Source of the DNA: Mycobacterium sp. SMC-4
GTDB taxonomy: Bacteria > Actinomycetota > Actinomycetes > Mycobacteriales > Mycobacteriaceae
Length of the DNA: 64,000 bases
Direction of reading: 5' to 3'
Assembly: GCF_025263265.1 (NCBI RefSeq)
Contig: NZ_CP079870.1
Span: forward strand, 70,413 to 134,412
In this document: positions 33,738 through 41,522 of the stretch, piece after piece
Layout: every line of letters starts with the position of its first letter
Numbering within the stretch: the first letter of the stretch is position 1
The notes under the pieces: model-generated
What the model saw: only the letters and a program-made list of their open reading frames with translations
The model's database searches: none
What the model was told of the DNA's origin: nothing
Position numbers and translations under genes: made by a program

Positions 33738-34926
33738 GGCTCACCTTCCAGCCGGCGACGTAGTTCTTCCACTCAGCGACCGAACGCATCTCGGCGTCGG
33801 CGGTCACCCAGCCATAGATCGACAGGGTGGTCTGCACGTCGGCGTGGCCGAGGCGGCGCATCACCACGTGCTCACGCACGCCGGATAACAGCAAGGCGGA
33901 GGCATGGGTGTGACGCAACCAGTGCGGAGTCCAGTCCTGCGGCAACACATCAGCGCGGGAGGCGGTGATGGTGTCGACCTTGTCGTAGATGGTCTCCGGG
34001 CGCAGTGGTGCATACCGCTGGCCGCGGGCCAGGTTCACGAACACGAAGTGCGCCGCCAGGTCGGCGACCGCGACATCGGCACCCCACCCAACCAGCTGCC
34101 ACACGTACTCACTGTAGAGAGCGACCAGGTCATCACCGATGTAAATGCGCCGCGCACCGGACTTGGCGCGGACACCGTGCGGATGGTCATCACGGCCGGC
34201 AACCAGAATCGACGGGGTGCCGCCGCCGCTGATATGGAAATCGTTGTGGCGCAGCGATAATGCCTCGCCCATCCGCATCCCGGTCTCGGCCAGCACAGCG
34301 AAGAATAAACGATCGCGCAAACCCGCCGCGCTGCCCGTCCACTCACCGGATGCTGACTGCACACTGCAGCCGTCCAGGATGGCGTTGACCTGAACCGGCA
34401 ACAGCACCGGTGTCTCGGTGCGATTGGGTGCGCGACGGCGGTGCAGCGGCACGTCACACTCACGTTGAGGCCCGATGCCGGTCAGAGTGGGAGCGTAGCG
34501 GCGCCGGGAGGTCCGGGCATGGGAGGAAAACAAGCGACGATAAGGGCGGTCCAAATCGTGGGCGTCGGCGAAATAGCGGTACATCGACAACACCGCAGCG
34601 CCCCGCGGCTGCAGCGACGACTCGGCCATCCCTGGCTCGGGGTCGCCGATGCGGGCAGTGCCCGGGAGATCCCCGGTGCGCAGATACGACAGGAACTGCC
34701 CGAACAGGCTCGTAGGAAAGTCATCCCAGGCGGTGTTGGTGTGTTCGAGCACCGTCCACCACGCCGACAACCCGTAGGCGTAGGCCCGCACGGTATTCGG
34801 GGATGCGCCCCGGTCGGCGAGGAACCGCAGATACTCCCGAGCAGGACCAACAGGCAGCTGGTCGCCGCCGACCACCGTGTAGGTGTCTGGCCGGTCCGGG
34901 AAGCGCAACCGCTGCACCCGCGCCAC
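33721..34926 (-). CDS. tnpA: Tyrosine recombinase TnpA, module 2
   Basis: The 401-residue integrase has a core-binding domain (EYLRFLADRGASPNTVRAYA) and the catalytic boxes LAETGMRMGEALSL, HWLRHTHASALLL and LGHADVQTTLSIYGWV. It is the counterpart of the 403-residue protein of module 1, and starts 22 bp after the ImmA stop. Confidence 0.9.
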   Translation of the reverse strand: MARVQRLRFPDRPDTYTVVGGDQLPVGPAREYLRFLADRGASPNTVRAYAYGLSAWWTVLEHTNTAWDDFPTSLFGQFLSYLRTGDLPGTARIGDPEPGMAESSLQPRGAAVLSMYRYFADAHDLDRPYRRLFSSHARTSRRRYAPTLTGIGPQRECDVPLHRRRAPNRTETPVLLPVQVNAILDGCSVQSASGEWTGSAAGLRDRLFFAVLAETGMRMGEALSLRHNDFHISGGGTPSILVAGRDDHPHGVRAKSGARRIYIGDDLVALYSEYVWQLVGWGADVAVADLAAHFVFVNLARGQRYAPLRPETIYDKVDTITASRADVLPQDWTPHWLRHTHASALLLSGVREHVVMRRLGHADVQTTLSIYGWVTADAEMRSVAEWKNYVAGWKVSHDTTP

Positions 34927-34948
34927 CCTCAGCAGCCTCCCGTGGTGT

Positions 34949-36205
34949 TCACGGGGTCTTACCCCGGCGGAAGTCGTCGAGCCGGACCACCTGCGGCCTG
35001 AGCTCAGGCGCAGAACTGCCCGCGCCGCTGGAGCCGACGCTTGCGGCCACCGGGTGCCGATCAGTCCCAGGGGAAGGGCGTTGAGTCGCCAGAAACCAAT
35101 CGAGCAGATCCGGTGGGAAGATTAGCGACTCGCGAGCGGCCAGCATCGGCACAGACGCGCCGCCGTAGCAGCGTTCCACCCACTTGCGCAGCAGCCGGGG
35201 CCGTTCGGGATCGCGTTCGTTCCACCCCGGCTCCGTCATGCCCCAGGTGTGACCCGTCTCAGGGTTGATCCGCGAATGTAGTTGTGTGGTCAGCATTTTC
35301 GCGCGACTGGCATCAATCAAGCCAGAGTCCCGCATGTGCATGATCAGCGAACCCAGCGACAATCCCCACTTGTCCTTGAGCGGTTTGAGGTTCAACAGCG
35401 ACATCACCCGCGGCAGTTCCGGCGCGATCGCCGCGACCGGCGCCAACAACTCGGTGGCAAACCGGTTGGCTTCAAGCTCTTCGCTGGAGTTGACCGAACA
35501 GTACGCGCGACTGTGCAGTACCAAATGCCCCAACTCGTGGGCCACGGTGAATCGGGTCCGTTCCCACGACTCCGTTTCACGCAACACCAACAGCGGGCGG
35601 TCCCGGTGTCGTCCCACCCAACTCGAATAGCCCAGGTGCTTCTCGTCACGCGCCCGCCCTGCCGTAGCCGCGAACTCACTCTCCCATTCCCCGGGAGCCC
35701 GGCGCCGCACGATTACCGGGGCGCCGAGCCGCTCAGCTTCATACATCAAATCGTCCAGCGGCTCATCGGGTTCCAGGCCCATCGCCTCACGCAGCCGCCC
35801 CGCGGCCTGGACAACACTGGGCCGGCGCGGACCCTCATCGCTCACCGAGGGGATCTTCACCGGCGGCAGTTTCGACTGCTCATCCAGGTCGCCCAGAAAA
35901 TCGCCGGCCAGCGAGGCGAACGTCGCCAAGAAGTCCTGCTCACCGACCGTCATCGACTTCGGCGCCCGGAAAAGCAATTCACCCGCCGATACCCGAGACT
36001 GCGGCTCTGAACTGAAAAACCTTGCAGGGAAACGGAAAATCTCCGCCAAACGAGCTACCTCATCGAAGGACAACACGATGGTCGGTGACTTCTCTATCTT
36101 CGTCTGCCGGGCGTTGCTCCAACCCGCAAGGCCCACCACAGACGTTGCCGTCATCCGTCGCAAAAGACGGGCCTGCCGGACCCGTGCACCAAAAACCTCA
36201 ATCAT
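34949..36205 (-). CDS. HTH + ImmA/IrrE-family metallopeptidase, module 2
   Basis: The 418-residue protein starts MIEVFGARVRQARLLRRM with an XRE-like HTH and carries VAHELGHLVLH near residue 222. Segments LLFRAPKSMTV, WERTRFTVAHE and INPETGHTWGMTEPGWNERDPERPR-type C-terminal sequence match the module 1 protein (LLFRAPKSTTV, WERTRWTVAHE and so on). The shared GHTWG...PGWN block is a second conserved region outside the protease site. It is likely to bind its own promoter and to respond to a signal by proteolysis; that is inference from ImmA/IrrE precedents. Confidence 0.87.
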   Translation of the reverse strand: MIEVFGARVRQARLLRRMTATSVVGLAGWSNARQTKIEKSPTIVLSFDEVARLAEIFRFPARFFSSEPQSRVSAGELLFRAPKSMTVGEQDFLATFASLAGDFLGDLDEQSKLPPVKIPSVSDEGPRRPSVVQAAGRLREAMGLEPDEPLDDLMYEAERLGAPVIVRRRAPGEWESEFAATAGRARDEKHLGYSSWVGRHRDRPLLVLRETESWERTRFTVAHELGHLVLHSRAYCSVNSSEELEANRFATELLAPVAAIAPELPRVMSLLNLKPLKDKWGLSLGSLIMHMRDSGLIDASRAKMLTTQLHSRINPETGHTWGMTEPGWNERDPERPRLLRKWVERCYGGASVPMLAARESLIFPPDLLDWFLATQRPSPGTDRHPVAASVGSSGAGSSAPELRPQVVRLDDFRRGKTP

Positions 36206-36239
36206 CGTGCGCTCGATTCAACATCACCCGGTTGAGGAC

Positions 36240-36269
36240 CCCTCATGCACCCAACACTGTGCATGAGGG
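36240..36269. promoter_or_regulatory. Hairpin between gene A and immA of module 2
   Basis: CCCTCATGCAC (36240-36250) and GTGCATGAGGG (36259-36269) pair perfectly over 11 bp around an 8-nt loop, in the 64-bp gap between the gene A stop and the ImmA start. There is no U-tract. It could set the ratio of gene A to downstream products by processing or attenuation, or be a protein-binding site. No equal hairpin was seen at this place in module 1. Confidence 0.5.
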
Positions 36270-37052
36270 CTACGACGATTCCGGTGGTGCTTCCTCCTGC
36301 GTGTCCTCGGTGACTCCGTCGATACCGGCGAAATCCTCGTCGCGGCGACGCCTTCCAGACGTTCCCTGCCCTGCGGCCATGGCGAGTACATCCCTCATGG
36401 AGACCGTCTTGGAGCGCTGCTCCATGATCGGCGCCGGCAGCGGCGTACTGGCGTAAAGAACCTGAACCTTGTCGGTGAGCACACCCGCAGCCAGCACCGC
36501 ACCCCCCAGGCCCAGACTGCCCGGCCACCACAACACGTACTGCCGATAACCCGGCGGCTCCGGAATGCCATCCTCGCCGCCGATAGGATGACCCAACTCC
36601 TCCTCGAGGCTCAGCTGATCCCCGCCCGGCACATACGGCACCGGTTCGAGCAGACTGCCGTCCCAATTGCGGGGATGCTTGCGCACCCCAATCCGGGTTC
36701 CCTTTCCGTCGACCAAAACGATTCCGAACCCGTTGCCCTTGATGGCTTTTAACGTCGAATCCTCGGTCTGCCGCCGCCACCTGGAGAACAGCAACGTCTC
36801 CAGTAACGTGCACGACACCGTGATACCCCGAGGGTCCTCGCCCTGATCCACGAACCGGTCGGGAACCTCTGCTAACCGCGCACACAGATCGCCATGCGTT
36901 TCCCCTAAGACGAGGCCATGCTGTTCGACGAACGTCTCCACCAAAAGCTGGGGATTGTCGTGTAGTTCCATGGGGTGAATTTTTACCCCGGTATCCCACA
37001 TCGATCGTTGCGCCACGCCGTCCAAACTCCGTATTTTTCTGGCCGTCCACAC
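36270..37052 (-). CDS. Module-2 gene A: uncharacterised partner of the ImmA/HTH protein
   Basis: The 260-residue protein begins at a GTG 5 nt after a -10-like TATCCT, which would give an almost leaderless message; an ATG at 36971 (MELHDNPQLL) is the alternative. The conserved portion is GKGTRIGVRKHP and YVLWWPGSLGLGG with VLYASTPLP, matching the corresponding part of gene A in module 1. The C-terminus is acidic and disordered (RRRRDEDFAGIDG). There is no signal peptide or membrane segment. Function unknown; its fixed place in front of the ImmA gene suggests a functional pair. Confidence 0.7.
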   Translation of the reverse strand: MWTARKIRSLDGVAQRSMWDTGVKIHPMELHDNPQLLVETFVEQHGLVLGETHGDLCARLAEVPDRFVDQGEDPRGITVSCTLLETLLFSRWRRQTEDSTLKAIKGNGFGIVLVDGKGTRIGVRKHPRNWDGSLLEPVPYVPGGDQLSLEEELGHPIGGEDGIPEPPGYRQYVLWWPGSLGLGGAVLAAGVLTDKVQVLYASTPLPAPIMEQRSKTVSMRDVLAMAAGQGTSGRRRRDEDFAGIDGVTEDTQEEAPPESS

Positions 37053-37057
37053 CTAAT

Positions 37058-37068
37058 AGGATACATGT
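37058..37068 (-). promoter_or_regulatory. Module-2 promoter/operator element
   Basis: Read on the minus strand, ACATGTAT (37068-37061) runs into a -10-like TATCCT (37063-37058) just before gene A. Module 1 has ACATGTAT with TATAAT in the same relation. The shared octamer between otherwise different upstream regions points to a common binding protein, most simply the HTH-ImmA protein. Confidence 0.5.
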
Positions 37069-37104
37069 CTCTGTAGAAATATACGCAGCTAGACACGTAT
37101 TTTC

Positions 37105-37112
37105 GATCAACA
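37105..37112 (+). repeat. GATCAACA boundary repeat, gene-A side of module 2
   Basis: This is the direct copy of the octamer at 31043-31050. AT-rich DNA (CATATTTGAATTATCC) follows, unlike the GC-rich surroundings. Confidence 0.45.
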
Positions 37113-37505
37113 TATTTGAATTATCCCCAGATAAGCGGTGCTCGCTATGGGGCCTGAGGATGCCATGGATGCATACCTTGCGAACAGCCCAGGGCAGCGG
37201 ATCGTGGGATCTGGCGGTATCGTGCGTCATCACCTGCCCGCCGGGCCGGGTTGTGAGCACTTCCGGGTGGTCGCGCCCGCCGTGGTAGAGGACAAGCAGC
37301 GCAAAGGATTTGACCGTATGTGGGCGAACGTCAATAGCGACTCGCTATTCTGAGCAGATAGCAGTGTGCCTGCGCGGTCGAGTCCCCCGTCGGCCAGAGA
37401 CGCGGGCGCACTGCTATCCCGCTGTCGAACTGACCCGAGATGATGGGCTCAGCGGCTTCGTGGCGGCGAGTGGGGGATTCAGATCCTACGAATTCTTGGT
37501 GGTGG
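37113..37505. other. Stretch without a confident gene beyond module 2
   Basis: A 71-codon + strand frame at 37138-37353 (ending RMWANVNSDSLF) has no ribosome site and no recognised family. It may be a remnant of a gene cut by module 2. Nothing else supportable was seen. Confidence 0.4.
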
Positions 37506-37931
37506 TTAGTTGCTGCGCAGAATGTCGGTGACGCGGTGTTGCACAGCCGTCCACTCCTCGGGTGAGAGCGCGGCGATCTCCGGGGTCCACCCGGCCTGGG
37601 GGTCGATGTGATGGCGCAGCTCGGTGAAGCAGGCGATCGGCGGCAGCGCACCAGTAGCGCTCAGTGTGCGGATGCGGGCAACAACGTCGTGGGCGTGGCG
37701 GTCGATGTGAAGCCAGTAGGTTGCCGGTCGGTGGGTGACCGCCGCCAGGTCGTCGTGTCGCACGTGGTGCCAGCTCAGGTAGGTCAGGCCGTTGGTCAGT
37801 CGTACGCGTGCGACGGGCTGTTGATCGTCGGCGCTGATGGCGTGGAACGGTCGGACGGCCGCTACGTAGGGAGCCGCGGCGGGAGGTGACTGGGCGCTTC
37901 GGCCTGGTGGGGAAGAGTCGAACGGTTCCAT
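37506..37931 (-). CDS. Hypothetical protein of plasmid/ICE-like region
   Basis: The 141-residue protein from MEPFDSSPPGRS has a Pro-rich N-terminus and a folded part with VARVRLTNGLTYLSWHHV and WLHIDRHAHDVVARIRTL, then IAALSPEEWTAVQHRV. There are no membrane segments. I do not recognise it. It follows the XRE regulator gene by 31 bp on the same strand and may be co-transcribed. Confidence 0.6.
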   Translation of the reverse strand: MEPFDSSPPGRSAQSPPAAAPYVAAVRPFHAISADDQQPVARVRLTNGLTYLSWHHVRHDDLAAVTHRPATYWLHIDRHAHDVVARIRTLSATGALPPIACFTELRHHIDPQAGWTPEIAALSPEEWTAVQHRVTDILRSN

Positions 37932-37962
37932 GCGGTGATGCCCTCCCTGGAGTCGCCGGTGG

Positions 37963-38304
37963 TTAGGAGTCGTGCGCCGGCATGCCCATGGCCTGCTCGA
38001 TGCCTCTGGTGAGCGCAGCGACGGTGGTCTGCAACGGGGGCGCGATCTTGGCCAGAAAGACCACGGTGGGTGTGCGTTCGCCGGCTTCCACGCCGCGCAG
38101 GAAGATACGGTCGACACTGGCCTGGTCACTGAGTGCGCGTTGAGACAAGCCAAGGGTCTCGCGTCGCTGCGCGATGTTGCGGCCGACGACTGGCATGATC
38201 CGTGCCAGCAGCGCACGGTCGGCCTGCGCTTGCAACTCGCGAGCGGCCAGGCCGGCGCGCTTGCGTTCCTCAGCGGTGGTGGCAACGGCCTTGGTTGCAG
38301 ACAT
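37963..38304 (-). CDS. XRE-family HTH regulator
   Basis: The 113-residue protein from MSATKAVATTAEERK contains VGRNIAQRRETLGLSQRAL and DRIFLRGVEAGERTPTVVF, a standard XRE/Cro helix-turn-helix at about residues 43-92. It is a DNA-binding regulator. A longer frame to 38418 exists, but GGTCC-rich DNA precedes it and the shorter start fits the family. Confidence 0.78.
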   Translation of the reverse strand: MSATKAVATTAEERKRAGLAARELQAQADRALLARIMPVVGRNIAQRRETLGLSQRALSDQASVDRIFLRGVEAGERTPTVVFLAKIAPPLQTTVAALTRGIEQAMGMPAHDS

Positions 38305-38411
38305 GGACGGCGGTCCTTTCACGTGCGGTTTCACCACCGCGACTTCTTGCCGATAGCGTACTCGCGGTGGTGGGTGAAAGGCTACCAGCGGGCGTGGGTG
38401 AGTCACAGTGC

Positions 38412-38996
38412 TCACCACCTGTGGCTGGCGGGTTGTACCGCGGGTACCGTGTCGTCACGGACCGGAAATGGGCTGGCTTGCAACGGCGCTCGGTCATACG
38501 CTGGTGCGTATCGACCGTCACGGTCGTAGCCCCAGACGTCGAATCCGCGCCCGTCAAATTGGTGGATTGCCGCCGCACCAGCGCACGTCATTTCGGCGCG
38601 GCAGGCCAGGCCGTTGCGATCGACCCATTCGAGGTCGGGGCTGGTCTCGGAGATCACCCGGTCAACGATGGCTGTCTCGTCGGGCTCCAGCGGTCTGGAC
38701 CGGGCGTCGACCTCTCCGAGATACCAGTGGGTGCGGTCCTGCCATTGCCGGTCGTGCTGGCGGTCGCCGTGGGCCTCGATGGCTGCACGTTTCGTGGTGT
38801 AGCGGGTGGCGGTTCGTGGCGTCCCGTGCACGTCGACTATGGCCCAGCAGCGGTCGGACTTCTTGGCTACGGTCCACGTCGTGGGCGGGTTTTCCAGGTG
38901 GTCGCGTAGCGACTTTTCGAACGCGTTGAGCTGGCTGGTGCGGATGCGTGCATGGAGGGCATCCGTGTGTTCGGCCGGGGCAGGCTGAGTGTCCAT
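38412..38996 (-). CDS. Hypothetical soluble protein
   Basis: The 194-residue protein starts MDTQPAPAEHTDALHAR. It has a helical N-terminus (SQLNAFEKSLRDHLEN), a beta-rich part (TWTVAKKSDRCWAIVDVHG) and an aromatic C-terminal region (FDVWGYDRDGRYAPAYD). No catalytic motif is recognised. AGGAAAGG upstream on the minus strand supports the start. Genes of this type are common in mycobacterial plasmids and ICEs. Confidence 0.6.
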   Translation of the reverse strand: MDTQPAPAEHTDALHARIRTSQLNAFEKSLRDHLENPPTTWTVAKKSDRCWAIVDVHGTPRTATRYTTKRAAIEAHGDRQHDRQWQDRTHWYLGEVDARSRPLEPDETAIVDRVISETSPDLEWVDRNGLACRAEMTCAGAAAIHQFDGRGFDVWGYDRDGRYAPAYDRAPLQASPFPVRDDTVPAVQPASHRW

Positions 38997-39110
38997 GGAG
39001 TGCAGTCCTTTCCTCGGATGCTGTGGGGATCAACAGCTTTCGCTAAGTGGATGGGTATAGACTACCACCTTTCGGATGGTTGTAGCCGCCCGATACCGTG
39101 TCCGTGAGGG

Positions 39111-39740
39111 TTAGGCGGGGCAGGTCTCAGGTGACCACAAGCCGCGGGCCTCGTCGGCGGCGGCGAACTCGGCGGCCTGGAATTCCGCCTGGTAGCGGTG
39201 CGGTGTGTTGAAGGTGTACTCGTTGGCGTAGCCGCCGGCAATGAGGTCTAGGTTGACCAGTTGCCCGGCGGTCGTCCAGACATACGCCAGGCCGCGGCCG
39301 TAGCGGTCGATGCGGTCTTGGCTGGGATCGTATTCGAGGTAAACCGACTGGCCGGTGAGCATCGCCTTGGTGTACTCGGAGGCCTCACGCGAGAAGCATT
39401 GAACCGGCTTGCGCGGATCAACGAGTTCAGGTGTGTCGACGCCAATCAGGCGGATAGTCGTTGGCGTACCGTCGATTTCGACCACGATGGTATCACCGTC
39501 GATGACACGTACTACAGGAAAGGGACCGTCGATCACATCGGTGGCCGGCATCGGCGGATAGGTGGCGGAAGTGGCAGTGTTCGCCGTCCACGATGAAGGG
39601 CTGTGACATCCGGCGAGGGTTATCGCGGCCGCGCCCAGGAGTGCAGCGAGTACGCGGCCGGAGGCAGATAGGGCGGTCATGAGGGCATGGTGGCCGTTCC
39701 TTACGACGGAATCCAGCGGATAGGCCAGGCGGTCAATCAT
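39111..39740 (-). CDS. Exported thermonuclease-like lipoprotein (SNase fold)
   Basis: The 209-residue protein starts at an ATG with AGGAGA 6 nt upstream (39740). A long signal region ends in the lipobox LAGC (ALLGAAAITLAGC). The mature part is a staphylococcal nuclease fold: VIDGDTIVVEIDG with the calcium/catalytic Asp, IRLIGVDTPEL with the catalytic Arg, and ALYDPSQDRIDRYGRGLAYVW-type sequence with the second Arg. It should degrade DNA or RNA at the cell surface. Surface nucleases of this kind occur on conjugative elements. An inner ATG at 39680 lacks a ribosome site. Confidence 0.85.
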   Translation of the reverse strand: MIDRLAYPLDSVVRNGHHALMTALSASGRVLAALLGAAAITLAGCHSPSSWTANTATSATYPPMPATDVIDGPFPVVRVIDGDTIVVEIDGTPTTIRLIGVDTPELVDPRKPVQCFSREASEYTKAMLTGQSVYLEYDPSQDRIDRYGRGLAYVWTTAGQLVNLDLIAGGYANEYTFNTPHRYQAEFQAAEFAAADEARGLWSPETCPA

Positions 39741-39792
39741 GTTCTCTCCTAGTACGTCTATCGGGCGGTGGTCTTGTTGAGACTGGAGACTT

Positions 39793-40146
39793 TCAGCGAC
39801 ACGTAATACACCGGCTGCGGTCCTCGGATGGCTGGCAGTCATCGCCCCACTCGTCCTCGCTGTGCAACCCCTCCATGCGGTCTGCGCATCCCCCACAGCA
39901 CCCGGCCCAGCCCTGCCCGTCATCAAGGGATTCGCGACACCCTTCATCGAACGGGTCGCGGCACGCAGCATCGTCGTCACTGATGTCGAATCCGTCGATG
40001 ATCGTTGCTATGGCATCAGGGATCGATGACTGGGGGATCGCCACGGAAAGGCGTTCGAGCTGCCCTGACGTGAGCCGGAAACCTGCCCAGTCGTCGGCTT
40101 GTTCAAGTGTAATCAATTGCAGGACCGCTATATCCGGTGTACTCAT
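39793..40146 (-). CDS. Small acidic Cys-rich protein
   Basis: The 117-residue protein has a hydrophobic first half (AVLQLITLEQADDWAGFRL) and an acidic second half with many Cys (ACRDPFDEGCRES, WAGCCGGCADRM, DDCQPS, RCITC). Spaced Cys pairs suggest a metal-binding or redox-sensitive tail. Its promoter is leaderless-like: TACACT sits 7 nt before the ATG, within the GTAGTCGATTA repeat shared with two other genes. It is divergent from the gene at 40171. No family recognised. Confidence 0.6.
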   Translation of the reverse strand: MSTPDIAVLQLITLEQADDWAGFRLTSGQLERLSVAIPQSSIPDAIATIIDGFDISDDDAACRDPFDEGCRESLDDGQGWAGCCGGCADRMEGLHSEDEWGDDCQPSEDRSRCITCR

Positions 40147-40152
40147 AAGAAT

Positions 40153-40169
40153 TAGTGTAGTCGATTAAT
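40153..40169. promoter_or_regulatory. Shared promoter/operator repeat, copy 1
   Basis: TAGTGTAGTCGATTAAT fills the 24-bp gap between divergent starts at 40146 and 40171. On the minus strand it gives ATTAATCGAC followed by a -10 TACACT, 7 nt before the ATG. The same block precedes the Fic-like gene (44729-44747), and its core occurs before the RHH gene (44768-44778). Confidence 0.6.
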
Positions 40170-40170
40170 A

Positions 40171-40701
40171 GTGGCGTGGGAACACGTTTTCGACACCATC
40201 TCCAAGGGCAGAGTAGGAAACTCGGCGCGGCCCGATCCGTTTGCGCCGACGCCACTTCTGCTGACTGCTGCAGGAGGTATGCTCGGAAGCGTGGCCGTGG
40301 TGCTTCATAGTTTGCGGGGGTTTCCCCATACTGATATTGCCGCGCGGCTACCGCTGGAGCTGTCGGTTGCCGGACGGTTGCGCTCGAATCTGCCGGGTCG
40401 GTTCTGGTTGTGTCGAGTAGCGGCCGAGATGTGGTGCAGGCTGGACGAATCCACGGAGCGGGGCCATATTAGTGAAGCCCTCTTGTCCGAGGATGGGAGT
40501 TCGTTGTGCGTGAGCGCACTGGTGGTGACCCCAGCGGCCAGCAATCAGGTTCTACAGTCCGGGATTGAGAACCTTGGCGTGCACGCTGCGGTGGTCCTCG
40601 ACCCGGCAGTGGGCGAGTCAGGGGTGTTCAACGCCGCGCAGGTCGGTTACCTCGGGTGCGGGCTGTTGGACGACGCGGCACGAGTGGCAGCTCGGGTCTG
40701 A
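40171..40701 (+). CDS. Hypothetical protein
   Basis: The 176-residue protein starts at a GTG right after the shared repeat. It contains FAPTPLLLTAAGGMLGSVAVVLHSLRGF-type hydrophobic sequence near the N-terminus and IENLGVHAAVVLDPAVGES near the C-terminus. The hydrophobic stretch is short and may be buried rather than membrane. I do not recognise a family. Confidence 0.5.
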   Translation: MAWEHVFDTISKGRVGNSARPDPFAPTPLLLTAAGGMLGSVAVVLHSLRGFPHTDIAARLPLELSVAGRLRSNLPGRFWLCRVAAEMWCRLDESTERGHISEALLSEDGSSLCVSALVVTPAASNQVLQSGIENLGVHAAVVLDPAVGESGVFNAAQVGYLGCGLLDDAARVAARV

Positions 40702-40718
40702 GGCAGCGCTGCCGCTGG

Positions 40719-41522
40719 TCAGGAGTGGCTGGACCACCAGGTGTAGAGCTGTTGCAGGGTTGGCGTCTGGGGTGTGTCGGCGCGGATTGTTGCCAGGACG
40801 AGCGTCGATGTGGTGGTCCAGGCGACCATCGGTTGGCTGGCCTGGTTGGTGCCGCACAGTAGGGTTCCGGCGATGATTTCGGGGTTGGCGTTGCGGCGCC
40901 ACGCGCCCGGGGACTGGTAGCCGCCGTCGGCCCCTGGGCACACCTGCGCGGTGGTGGAGGTGGTGACGTCGGTAAATGCGGCATTGAGGTCTGCGGTGGC
41001 GTCATAGAGCGTGTAGTGCGCGGTCGTTGCCTCGGCGATGGCGGGGTGTGGCCCGCAGCGCACGCCAGCGATGGCCGGTGGCGGCTCAGTGGTCGCCGTG
41101 CAGTCCGATGGTCGATATCCAGGTGGCAGGTTGCGGCGCAGCAGTTCCGCTGCGGCTGTCGTGGTGTCATCGGAGGCGGTCGGGGCGTTCGTGGCCTCCG
41201 GCGGCTCGGGTGAGGGCCACAGCAGGATCACCCACAGCACGACCGCGATGGTGGCAACGACGGCGAAGATCGACCACAGGATCACCAGGGGGCGCTGCAT
41301 TCGCGGTGGGCGTCGGATCGGTGTGATCGCGGTTGTTGGGTCGAAGCTCGCGCCCCGGTCTGATGTCTGGGAGCTGACGGATTCGCTGCGGGCGGTACCG
41401 CTGGCAGCGAGGTCGGTGGCCGGCGGCGCATACGGGTGTGGGTCATCGGCGGCAGACCAGGTGAAGAACTCGGTGAGGTCGGGAAGTGGTGCTGTGGGTG
41501 CGTCGTCGGAGGTGGGTCTCAT
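40719..41522 (-). CDS. Single-pass membrane protein with extracytoplasmic domain
   Basis: The 267-residue protein from MRPTSDDAPTAPLPD has a disordered cytoplasmic part of about 75 residues, one TM segment (LVILWSIFAVVATIAVVLWV), a Thr/Pro-rich linker, and an outer domain of about 150 residues with four Cys (SDCTAT, GVRCGP, QVCPGA, LLCGTN), probably two disulfides. The outer domain resembles those of mycobacterial surface proteins, some attached to Ser/Thr kinases, but there is no kinase here. The ATG overlaps the stop of the large HTH protein gene (ATGA), so the two are coupled. Confidence 0.7.
   Translation of the reverse strand: MRPTSDDAPTAPLPDLTEFFTWSAADDPHPYAPPATDLAASGTARSESVSSQTSDRGASFDPTTAITPIRRPPRMQRPLVILWSIFAVVATIAVVLWVILLWPSPEPPEATNAPTASDDTTTAAAELLRRNLPPGYRPSDCTATTEPPPAIAGVRCGPHPAIAEATTAHYTLYDATADLNAAFTDVTTSTTAQVCPGADGGYQSPGAWRRNANPEIIAGTLLCGTNQASQPMVAWTTTSTLVLATIRADTPQTPTLQQLYTWWSSHS

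Larger units (their letters stand above)
31043..37112 (-). mobile_element. Tn554-like module 2 (gene A-immA-tnpA-tnpB-tnpC)
   Basis: The same five genes in the same order and orientation as module 1 occupy about 6.1 kb between direct repeats of GATCAACA. Proteins are clearly paralogous but diverged throughout, so this is not a recent duplication. It sits about 20 bp upstream of the HTH-helicase start, so it may have replaced that gene's promoter. Confidence 0.72.

Noticed and set aside
37138..37353. 71-codon + strand frame beyond module 2
   Set aside because: There is no ribosome site, no recognised domain and short length; it is kept only as a possible remnant.
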